Assembly: GCA_035526665.1 (NCBI GenBank)
Contig: DATLBY010000014.1
Location: forward strand, 1-7,239
DNA length: 7,239 nucleotides
Direction of reading: 5' to 3'
DNA from: DATLBY01 sp035526665
GTDB taxonomy: Bacteria; Acidobacteriota; Terriglobia; Bryobacterales; Bryobacteraceae
Part shown: positions 1 through 6,099 of the stretch, piece by piece
Layout of the letters: each line of letters begins with the position of its first letter
Numbering within the stretch: the first letter of the stretch is position 1
The notes under the pieces: model-generated
The model's database searches: none
What the model was told of the DNA's origin: nothing
Seen by the model: only the letters and a program-made list of their open reading frames with translations
Position numbers and translations under genes: made by a program

Positions 1-1
1 T

Positions 2-1507
2 TTGATCGGCGTGAATTGGCGCGGTGATGTCAGCGCCAGCCAGTTGCCGCCTATGCAAGCGGCGCAGAACAGTGCGCAGGTGTTTTTAGGCGTAAACCTG
101 AAGTGCAATTCCTGCCACGACAGTTTTATCAGCAACTGGAAGTTAAAAGATGCCTACGGTATGGCGAGCTTCTTTTCCGAGAAAGAGCTGCCCATTTACC
201 GTTGTGACATGGCCACGGGGGAGACATCCCGCCCGAGGTTCCTGTACCCCGAACTGGGCGGCATTGACGCAGCGGCGCCCCTGGCCGCACGGCGCGCCGC
301 GGCCGCGCGCCTGTTCACATCAGCGGAGAACGGCAGGTTTGCCCGGACGCTGGTCAACCGCATCTGGAAGAAGCTATTCGGCCGGGGTCTGGTGGAGAAT
401 GTCGACGACATGGACGCCGAACCCTGGGACGCGGACATTCTGGATTGGCTGGCTGCCGACTTTGTGGAGCATCAGTATGACATGCAGCACCTACTGCGGC
501 GCATCCTGACCTCCACCGCCTACGCGCTGCCTGCCAGCCGCGGGACCGCTAAGCCGGAACACACTACTGTCTTCCGCGGGCCGGTCTACCGGCGGATGAC
601 ATCCGAGCAATTCATAGATTCCATTTCGACGATTACGGGCGAGTGGCGCATTCTGGCTCCGCGCAGCGCGGGTGAGGGAGTCTTGGCACGCGACTGGATG
701 TTCAAAGCGAGTGCGCTGAGTTCCGCGCTGGGCAGGCCGATACGCGACCAGGTGATCACGGAGCGCAACGAGGAGGCCACCACTCTGCAATTGCTGGAGC
801 TGGCAAATGGCGCAACATTGAACAAGCTCCTTTACCAGGGTGCAAAACGCATGCTGGGCCAGGCTCCGCCCGCACCCGCGAACCTTTTCGATAGTGGCGT
901 GGTGACGTCGAGTAAGGCGGTTATCGATATCGACATTAGCGGCGTCCGGAAGCTGTGGCTGCTGATGACGGATACCAACTCGTACAATCCGAGCTTGATT
1001 GTGGCGGGATGGGCTGGCGCCGAACTAACCGGCCCATCCGGGACGGTAAAGCTCGCGGATGTGGTGAAAGACTCACGCTTCACCCAGCGTTCCCTGCAAA
1101 TCAAAACCGAAACATTCGACAATGCGTTGGTTGCGGCCGTACCGGCCCGTCTCGTGTGTGACATCGCGGACCGTGGCTTTACACGCTTTCGCGCCGTGGT
1201 GGGCGTGGACAAGGCCTCGGTGCGCGATGACATCGGGCCTCGGCTGCGATTCTTTGTCTTCAACGAAGAGCCCGACCTGGAGCGGCTTGTTCGTGTGAAG
1301 CCCGATCCACCAATTGCCACCGATCCCTGCCCTTTCCAGGCAGAGGGCCTGGTGACGCAACTTTACCGGTATGCCCTGGCGCGGGATCCCGCCGCCGGCG
1401 AGATGCAGGTCGCGCGCGAACTTCTCGGGCAGCACCCGGATGCCGGCGGACTTCAGGATCTGCTGTGGTCCATCTTTATGTCGCCCGAGTTTCAATTTAT
1501 ACGTTGA
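2..1507 (+). CDS. DUF1549/DUF1553 (PSD1-type) protein, 5' truncated by window edge, with NPCBM-like insert
   Basis: This is the C-terminal part (about 500 residues visible) of a large DUF1549-DUF1553 protein of the kind common in Planctomycetota, Verrucomicrobiota and Acidobacteriota. The frame is open to the left edge, so the TTG at base 2 is probably an internal Leu codon and the N-terminus (usually a signal peptide, often a cytochrome-c-like domain) is missing. Visible residues 30-58 are the end of DUF1549 and include CNSCHD, a CxxCH motif that resembles a haem c site. Residues about 113-200 start DUF1553 (FARTLVNRIWKKLFGRGLVE, then YRRMTSEQFIDSI), and LLELANGATLNKLL follows at 265-277. 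Residues about 299-425 look like an NPCBM-type carbohydrate-binding beta domain (FRAVVGVD, then RLRFFVFN). DUF1553 resumes at about 446-501 and ends in FMSPEFQFIR. Biochemical function is unknown for the family; an exported or periplasmic role with DUF1501 is inferred. Its stop is 8 bases before the DUF1501 start, so the two are probably cotranscribed. Confidence 0.88.
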   Translation: MIGVNWRGDVSASQLPPMQAAQNSAQVFLGVNLKCNSCHDSFISNWKLKDAYGMASFFSEKELPIYRCDMATGETSRPRFLYPELGGIDAAAPLAARRAAAARLFTSAENGRFARTLVNRIWKKLFGRGLVENVDDMDAEPWDADILDWLAADFVEHQYDMQHLLRRILTSTAYALPASRGTAKPEHTTVFRGPVYRRMTSEQFIDSISTITGEWRILAPRSAGEGVLARDWMFKASALSSALGRPIRDQVITERNEEATTLQLLELANGATLNKLLYQGAKRMLGQAPPAPANLFDSGVVTSSKAVIDIDISGVRKLWLLMTDTNSYNPSLIVAGWAGAELTGPSGTVKLADVVKDSRFTQRSLQIKTETFDNALVAAVPARLVCDIADRGFTRFRAVVGVDKASVRDDIGPRLRFFVFNEEPDLERLVRVKPDPPIATDPCPFQAEGLVTQLYRYALARDPAAGEMQVARELLGQHPDAGGLQDLLWSIFMSPEFQFIR

Positions 1508-1515
1508 GAAAGTCT

Positions 1516-2964
1516 ATGCAAGATCCGATTCGCGATATCGCACGCACATTGAACCGCAGGCACTTCATGCAGGCGTCAGCGGGAGCGACGTTCGCCGCCC
1601 TGATGGGAACTGATCCGCGGCCTCTCTGGGCAGCGGACGTGCAGAAGATCGCGCCCAAGGCCGACACTTTGATTCTTCTCTGGATGGCCGGCGGCATGGC
1701 CCAGACTGAGACCTTTGATCCGAAACGCTATACGCCATTTGAACGCGGACTGGAATCGGCCGCCGTATTGAGCACATTTCCGAGCATCGACACGGCTGTC
1801 GACAACATAAAACTGTCTCAGGGACTGGAGCGGATCGCCTCGGTGATGGATCGCGGAACGCTGATCCGCACCCACCGGGTAGGCGATCTGGGCCGGATAC
1901 TGCACTCCCGTCATCAGTATCACTGGCATACCGGTTACGCTCCGCCATCCAGCGTAGCCGCGCCTCACATGGGTGCGTTTATGGCCCGCACTCTGGGCTC
2001 CCGGAACCCCGACGTGCCGGCGTTTATCGATATCGGCCAGAGTTTAGAGATCGGTGGTGAGAGCGACGGAGTAAAGGCCTTTCACACCGCGGGGTTTCTG
2101 GGCAGCGAATACGGTCCGTTTTTCATCTCCGATCCACAGGATGCGGCGGCCGTCGTGCGTCCACCAGCGCGCATGACAGGCGAGCGTTTCGCACTGCGAT
2201 ACGACCGGTACCGTAAGTTGATGGCGAGCAGCCCGATCCTGCGGGAAGGTAGCGATTACCAGCAGGAGAGTCTGCTGCGCGCTGCTGAGAATGCCCACCG
2301 GCTGCTCAAATCGCCGTCTGCCAAGGCCTTCGATCTTTCGCTTGAGCCCAGGAAGAGTTACGACATCTACAACACCGGCCGCTTCGGACTGGGCTGTCTG
2401 CTGGCGCGCCGCTTAACTGAAGCAGGCGCCCGATTTATCGAAGTCACAACAGAATACGTTCCCTTCCGCCACTGGGACACGCACGAGAACGGTCACGAGC
2501 GGGCAATCGGCATGAAACGAGAAATTGACGCGCCGGTGGCGCAACTGGTCCGCGATCTGGAAGAGCGTGGACTGTTGAATCGTACACTGATCGTCCTGGC
2601 GAGTGAATTCGGGCGGGATATGATGACCGAAGGCAAGCCGGACAAGAAGGCGCCGGAAGCGTTTTCCATCCATCAACCTGACGTGATGACAGAGCCGAAA
2701 CACTATGGCATGCACCGGCATTTCACCGAGGCCGGCAGCGTCCTGCTATTCGGCGGGGGGACCAAAAAAGGCTTTCTATACGGCAAGACGGCCGATGAGC
2801 GTCCGTGCAAGATTTTAGAGAACCCGGTGACCATCGAAGATCTGCACGCGACCATGTACTATGCGATGGGCATTCCGCCGAATCTGGCCTACGAAGTGGA
2901 GAAGCGCCCGTTTCACGTCACCAAAGATGGCAAGGGGAAACCCGTGATGTCTTTGTTTGCCTGA
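1516..2964 (+). CDS. DUF1501 family protein with Tat signal
   Basis: A 482-residue DUF1501 protein, related to the alkaline phosphatase/sulfatase-like superfamily. I chose ATG 1516 because it puts LNRRHFMQASAGATFAAL at residues 12-29, a twin-arginine signal peptide with possible cleavage near residue 40 (LWAA). A weak GAGA ribosome-binding site at 1506-1509 overlaps the stop of the upstream gene. The frame is open further upstream (to 1465), but that extension would overlap the preceding gene. Family landmarks are LILLWMAGGMAQTETFDPK (52-70), HWDTHENGHERA (319-330), LASEFGRD (361-368, equivalent to the usual EFGR motif), FGGGTKKGFLYGKT (412-425) and EDLHATMYYAMGI (441-453). A stretch of about 30 residues after EFGRD, ending HYGMHRHF, stands where many members have a shorter GRDHW-type segment, so this may be a distinct subfamily. 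DUF1501 genes usually sit next to DUF1549/1553 genes, as here. Catalytic activity is not established for the family. Confidence 0.9.
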   Translation: MQDPIRDIARTLNRRHFMQASAGATFAALMGTDPRPLWAADVQKIAPKADTLILLWMAGGMAQTETFDPKRYTPFERGLESAAVLSTFPSIDTAVDNIKLSQGLERIASVMDRGTLIRTHRVGDLGRILHSRHQYHWHTGYAPPSSVAAPHMGAFMARTLGSRNPDVPAFIDIGQSLEIGGESDGVKAFHTAGFLGSEYGPFFISDPQDAAAVVRPPARMTGERFALRYDRYRKLMASSPILREGSDYQQESLLRAAENAHRLLKSPSAKAFDLSLEPRKSYDIYNTGRFGLGCLLARRLTEAGARFIEVTTEYVPFRHWDTHENGHERAIGMKREIDAPVAQLVRDLEERGLLNRTLIVLASEFGRDMMTEGKPDKKAPEAFSIHQPDVMTEPKHYGMHRHFTEAGSVLLFGGGTKKGFLYGKTADERPCKILENPVTIEDLHATMYYAMGIPPNLAYEVEKRPFHVTKDGKGKPVMSLFA

Positions 2965-2997
2965 GTTCAATCGGATAGGAGAGCAGTCACAACCTCA

Positions 2998-4302
2998 ATG
3001 AATCGACGTACTTTTCTTACAGCGAGCGCCGCCATAGCAACGGCTGGCCGGCCCATCCTGGGAGCGAACGACCGTATCAACATGGCCGTGGTAGGTGTGC
3101 GCAGCCGCGGGCGGAACCACCTGAGTGAATACGCTACTCTGCCGGACTCCCGCGTCGGCGCCGTCTGCGATATTGATCAGGCCGTGGCCGAGCGGGCCGT
3201 TCCCTTCACGGAAAAACTGCAGGGAGCGAAGCCCAAGACGTATCTGGACATTCGCAAGCTGCTGGAAGACAAAGAAATCGACGGCGTCTCGATCGCCACA
3301 TGCAACCACTGGCACGCACTCGCGACCATCTGGGCCTGCCAGCACGGCAAGGATGTGTATTGCGAGAAGCCGTCGTCGCACAACATCTTCGAGGGGCGCA
3401 AGCAGGTGGATGCCGCGCGTAAATACAAGCGCATCGTCCAGGTGGGGACACAGAGCCGTTCCATGCCGCATAAAATACGCGCCATTGAACTGCTGCATAC
3501 AGGCGCGATCGGAAAGCTCTACATGGCGAAAGGTCTCTGCTATAAACGGCGTCTCTCCATTGGGCACGAAGCGGCCAGCCCAGTTCCCCCGGGTGTCAAT
3601 TTCGACATGTGGCTGGGGCCAGCCGAGATGCGCCCGTTCTACGCGAACCGTTTTCACTACAACTGGCACTGGTTCTGGGATACAGGGAACGGCGACATCG
3701 GCAATCAGGGGATTCACGAAATGGACATCGCGCGCTGGGGGCTCGGCAAAACCAGTCACCCGCTGAGCGCCGATTCCACCGGCGGAAAGTATCTGTACGA
3801 CGACGATCAGCAGACCGCGAATACCCAACTGGCTCGCTTCGATTATGGAGATGCGCAAATCGTTTTCGAGGTGCGCGGCTTGCCCACGGGTGGGGAAGGG
3901 GGACTCGACCCGGTGCAAGGTCCCAATTTCATCGGCAACATCTTCTTCGGCAGTGACGGCTACATGGTGGTGGACGACAACGACTTCCGCATTTTCCGCG
4001 GGGAGAAGCGCGAGCCGGGTGAATCCATGAAGCATCCGGGCAAGTCGGACCAACCGGACACTCGAGCGCACATGGCCAATTTCCAAAAGGCAATGAGGTC
4101 CCGCAACATCCAGGACCAGACGGCGGACATTCTGGAGGGTCACATCTCCGCGGCCATGGTCCACATGGCGAACACGAGCTATCGTCTGGGGCGGCGTCTC
4201 AAGTTTGACGGCAAGACCGAAACCTATGGCGGCGATACCGAGGCGAATCGTTACGTTTCGAGAAACTACCGTGCACCCTACAACGTGCCGGACAAAATCT
4301 GA
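2998..4302 (+). CDS. Gfo/Idh/MocA family oxidoreductase with Tat signal
   Basis: A 434-residue NAD(P)-dependent oxidoreductase of the Gfo/Idh/MocA family, which typically oxidises a hydroxyl of a sugar, inositol or glycoside. MNRRTFLTASAAIATAG at residues 1-17 is a short Tat-type signal, consistent with export of a folded protein carrying its cofactor, as known for Zymomonas glucose-fructose oxidoreductase. The Rossmann part starts at about 27 (INMAVVGVRSRGRNH); the glycine motif reads GVRSRG, with Arg35 at the usual second Gly. NHWHALATI (103-111) and DVYCEKPSSHN (119-129) carry the family EKP motif with Lys124. The C-terminal domain has WHWFWDTGNGDIGNQGIHEMD (223-243); His240 is the probable catalytic histidine and Asp243 lies near it. 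Start: ATG 2998 is preceded by AGGAGAG at 2977-2983, a strong but rather distant site (14 bases). It lies 33 bases after the DUF1501 stop, probably in the same operon. The substrate cannot be read from sequence. Confidence 0.92.
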   Translation: MNRRTFLTASAAIATAGRPILGANDRINMAVVGVRSRGRNHLSEYATLPDSRVGAVCDIDQAVAERAVPFTEKLQGAKPKTYLDIRKLLEDKEIDGVSIATCNHWHALATIWACQHGKDVYCEKPSSHNIFEGRKQVDAARKYKRIVQVGTQSRSMPHKIRAIELLHTGAIGKLYMAKGLCYKRRLSIGHEAASPVPPGVNFDMWLGPAEMRPFYANRFHYNWHWFWDTGNGDIGNQGIHEMDIARWGLGKTSHPLSADSTGGKYLYDDDQQTANTQLARFDYGDAQIVFEVRGLPTGGEGGLDPVQGPNFIGNIFFGSDGYMVVDDNDFRIFRGEKREPGESMKHPGKSDQPDTRAHMANFQKAMRSRNIQDQTADILEGHISAAMVHMANTSYRLGRRLKFDGKTETYGGDTEANRYVSRNYRAPYNVPDKI

Positions 4303-4311
4303 TGTGGATCG

Positions 4312-4334
4312 GGGTGGCGCGGAGAGCGCTACCC
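4312..4334 (+). terminator. Stem-loop at convergent junction, candidate terminator for unit A
   Basis: An inverted repeat has arms GGGTGGCGC (4312-4320) and GCGCTACCC (4326-4334) around a GGAGA loop. The stem is 9 bp with one G-U wobble in the + transcript. It begins 10 bases after the oxidoreductase stop codon. The downstream bases TACTTCTTCGTT are T-rich but not a true T-tract, so termination on the + strand is plausible rather than certain. The right arm overlaps the stop codon of the minus-strand gene (4329-4331). There is no T-tract on the other side, so a role for the minus strand is less likely. Confidence 0.45.
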
Positions 4335-5375
4335 TACTTCTTCGTTGGCGCGGCGCAGCATAGCGCGCATATTGGCGATAATGTAAGCCGTTCCGGACCG
4401 GCGCAGCCCGGAATCGCCCGCCAGTTGCGGCACATGATCCGGCTCGGCGGCTCCATTGAATTTCACCTGCCGCAGAGCCTTCATCACCTTGTACATGTCC
4501 ACGTAACCGTCGTCCGGGAAGGTCTCCTCAAAGCGCGGCAGAGGAGAGCTGACGTTCCGGAAATGCACTTCGAAAATCTTGCCGCGTCCCCCAAAATCGC
4601 CGATCATTTCCCAAATGTTCTTCCCCATGGCACCCCCGCCCTCTGACCAGGTACCGACGCAAAACGTTAGCCCCCAGTTCTTGCTCCCGCCGGCGATCTG
4701 TTCCGCCCGCTGATAGCCGGCGTAATTGGTAAACAATTTGGCGACGCCATTCATTTTGGCCACCGGTGGATCATCCGGATGCAGCGCCAACTTTACGCCT
4801 GCCTCCTCAGCTACCGGTAGCACAGCGTTGACGAAGTGGGTATAGTTGGCCCACATCTCGTCGGCCGAGTACTCGCGATCAAACATTCTCTTTTCGACTC
4901 GATTCCGGAAATCGGCAAGGTCGAATACGCGAGTCTTGTATCCGCGCCGCAAAATTTCGGACGTCGTGTAGGTATTGCCTGGGTGAAAATCGTAAGAAGC
5001 GACGGGGATGCCCAGTTTGCCCAGATCGCGCAGGAATTGCTGATAACTCTCTATGTCGCGATCGCGGCCGGGCCGTCCAAGCTGCACGTTCAGCGTCCGG
5101 TAGGCGTAGTGAACGCCGGAAAAGATCCGGATATCGAAGCGGGCAAATCGGGCCTGGGCGGCCCGCAGATCTTCGAACGAAGTATTTTGCTCGCCGAACT
5201 CGAGCCGCACCCATCGCAGTCCAATCTGCTTCAGAAACAGGAGGTCGTCATCCGTGATCTGCCGTGCATTCAGGCGATGGCAGAGCTTCACGTTCTTCGC
5301 ATCGTCCTCGGCAACGGTTACAGGGCCGGCGAATGCGGCCGCCGGGGACAATTGGAGAAAGGATCGCCGGTTCAT
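4329..5375 (-). CDS. Mannonate dehydratase-like (UxuA/ManD family) TIM-barrel protein with Tat signal
   Basis: A 348-residue protein of the UxuA/ManD family, whose characterised members dehydrate D-mannonate to 2-keto-3-deoxygluconate using Mn2+. Recognisable blocks are LGRPGRDRDIESYQQFLRDL (99-118), RGYKTRVFDLADF (144-156), VKLALHPDDPP (194-204), LTFCVGTWSEGG (236-247), IFEVHFRNV (267-275), FEETFPDDGYVDMYKVMKAL (282-301), AAEPDHVP (309-316) and SGTAYIIANMRAM (327-339). Compared from memory with Streptococcus suis ManD, the metal ligands would be His199, Cys239, His271 and Asp313. His314 and Tyr331 would be catalytic, so the active site looks intact. MNRRSFLQLSPAAAFAG (1-17) is a Tat-type signal, unlike classical cytoplasmic UxuA, and the protein is shorter than the roughly 390-residue E. 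coli enzyme. Only a weak GAG at 5382-5384 precedes the start. It is a single gene, divergent from the methyltransferase and convergent with the oxidoreductase. Family assignment is firm; mannonate as substrate is inferred. Confidence 0.85.
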   Translation of the reverse strand: MNRRSFLQLSPAAAFAGPVTVAEDDAKNVKLCHRLNARQITDDDLLFLKQIGLRWVRLEFGEQNTSFEDLRAAQARFARFDIRIFSGVHYAYRTLNVQLGRPGRDRDIESYQQFLRDLGKLGIPVASYDFHPGNTYTTSEILRRGYKTRVFDLADFRNRVEKRMFDREYSADEMWANYTHFVNAVLPVAEEAGVKLALHPDDPPVAKMNGVAKLFTNYAGYQRAEQIAGGSKNWGLTFCVGTWSEGGGAMGKNIWEMIGDFGGRGKIFEVHFRNVSSPLPRFEETFPDDGYVDMYKVMKALRQVKFNGAAEPDHVPQLAGDSGLRRSGTAYIIANMRAMLRRANEEVG

Positions 5376-5401
5376 ATGGATCTCGATGTATACCGTAAAG
5401 C

Positions 5402-5423
5402 GCCACCAGCTTCAACTGGCGGC
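5402..5423. repeat. Imperfect inverted repeat in the divergent intergenic region
   Basis: The arms are GCCACCAG (5402-5409) and CTGGCGGC (5416-5423), separated by CTTCAA. The 8-bp arms have one mismatch, which becomes a G-U wobble in a minus-strand RNA. It lies 27 bases upstream of the ManD-like start codon and just upstream of the putative promoter of the methyltransferase gene. It could be an operator shared by both directions or simply a chance hairpin. The regulator is unknown. Confidence 0.35.
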
Positions 5424-5431
5424 AAAAACAC

Positions 5432-5463
5432 TTGGTACAGGCGGCCGGCGGTTTGCATATAAT
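5432..5463 (+). promoter_or_regulatory. Putative sigma70-type promoter for the methyltransferase operon
   Basis: A perfect TATAAT stands at 5458-5463, about 25 bases upstream of the ATG at 5488, with a TG two bases before it (TGCATATAAT). The best -35 candidates are poor: TTGGTA at 5432-5437 with a 20-base spacer, or GGTACA at 5434-5439 with an 18-base spacer. Transcription would start near 5470, just before the ribosome-binding site. The promoter is a prediction from consensus matching only. Confidence 0.45.
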
Positions 5464-5473
5464 CGCGGGAGAC

Positions 5474-5479
5474 GGGAGG
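5474..5479 (+). promoter_or_regulatory. Strong ribosome-binding site of the exported methyltransferase
   Basis: GGGAGG ends 8 bases before ATG 5488, an ideal spacing. It matters because it fixes the start that includes the signal peptide. The next in-frame ATG (5626, residue 47) would give a leaderless protein but has only AGGA directly abutting it. Confidence 0.7.
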
Positions 5480-5487
5480 TTTCCTAA

Positions 5488-6084
5488 ATGCTCGGAAAGA
5501 CTCTACCACAGCGGTACCTTCTCAGTGTGATTCTGTCGATTGGAGTGCTCGCGGCACAGACGGCCGCGCCCTCCCGGCTACCTGACGTCCCTTTTGTTCC
5601 GACCACTGAAAAAGCGGTTCAGGAAATGCTGAAGCTCGCCGGAGTGAAAAGCAGCGACGTCGTGTACGATCTTGGCTGCGGCGATGGCCGTATCGTGATC
5701 GCAGCCGCGAAAACGTATGGCACTCACGGCGTGGGAATCGACATCGACCCGCAGCGTATCAAGGAAGCAAAGGAAAATGCCAAAAAGTCGGGTGTCGAGT
5801 CGCTGGTGCGGTTCGAAGAAAACGATCTCTTCAAGGCGGATATTCATGAAGCCACCGTCGTTACGCTCTTTCTGCTGCCGCATATCAATTTAAAGCTTCT
5901 TCCCAAGCTGCAGCAGGATTTAAAGCCGGGCACCCGGATTGTTTCTAATACTTTTGATATGGGAGATTGGAAAGCGGAGAAGGAAACGACTGTAGGTCAA
6001 TCCGGCGGCACAGACGACGGCGACTACACAGGATTAAGCCAGAGGCTTTACCTTTGGACTGTCCCGCCCGCCGCGAAGAAGTAG
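5488..6084 (+). CDS. Exported class I SAM-dependent methyltransferase
   Basis: A 198-residue Rossmann-fold methyltransferase-like protein. Residues 1-23 form a Sec-type signal or membrane anchor: basic MLGKTLPQRY, then hydrophobic LLSVILSIGVLAA, with possible cleavage after Ala23. There is no lipobox cysteine. PDVPFVPTTEKAVQEMLKLA (32-51) leads into SAM motif I, VVYDLGCGDGRIVIAAAK (58-75). GVGIDIDP (81-88) carries the ribose-binding acidic residue Asp85, and FEENDLFKAD (109-118) is the next loop. LFLLPHINLKLLPKL (127-141), LKPGTRIVSNTFDMGDW (145-161) and a C-terminal QRLYLWTV strand complete the fold. The length suits a single domain without a substrate-recognition module, so the substrate is unknown. 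The strong Shine-Dalgarno and the conserved PFVP segment before the fold both support this start. It is the first gene of a two-gene operon. An exported protein with an intact SAM site is odd because SAM is cytoplasmic; membrane anchoring facing the cytoplasm is an alternative. Confidence 0.88.
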   Translation: MLGKTLPQRYLLSVILSIGVLAAQTAAPSRLPDVPFVPTTEKAVQEMLKLAGVKSSDVVYDLGCGDGRIVIAAAKTYGTHGVGIDIDPQRIKEAKENAKKSGVESLVRFEENDLFKADIHEATVVTLFLLPHINLKLLPKLQQDLKPGTRIVSNTFDMGDWKAEKETTVGQSGGTDDGDYTGLSQRLYLWTVPPAAKK

Positions 6085-6099
6085 ACAGGAAAAATATCG

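Noticed and set aside
832..1320. 162-codon open frame antisense to the DUF1553 gene
   Set aside because: It lies wholly within a well-supported gene, shows low-complexity Ser/Arg/Thr-rich composition, and has no motif.
1465..1515. Upstream-extended start for the DUF1501 gene
   Set aside because: It would overlap the DUF1553 gene by 43 bases and place 17 extra residues before the Tat motif. ATG 1516 just after the upstream stop is a better fit.
920..2040. Recurrent CGATATCG palindromes (near 925, 1533 and 2027)
   Set aside because: They fall within coding sequence, often encoding Ile-Asp runs, have irregular spacing, and are expected by chance in this composition. They do not look like a regulatory or repeat array.
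2995..4164. Long open frame (389 codons) antisense to the oxidoreductase
   Set aside because: The sense strand encodes a complete Gfo/Idh/MocA protein with all family motifs. The antisense frame has no recognisable domain and is explained by GC-rich codon usage.
4303..4328. Possible small gene or RNA in the gap between the oxidoreductase and ManD-like genes
   Set aside because: The gap is only 26 bases and is accounted for by the stem-loop.
4836..5462. 208-codon plus-strand frame opposite the ManD-like gene
   Set aside because: The minus strand carries a complete family member with conserved active-site residues. The plus frame has no recognisable domain.
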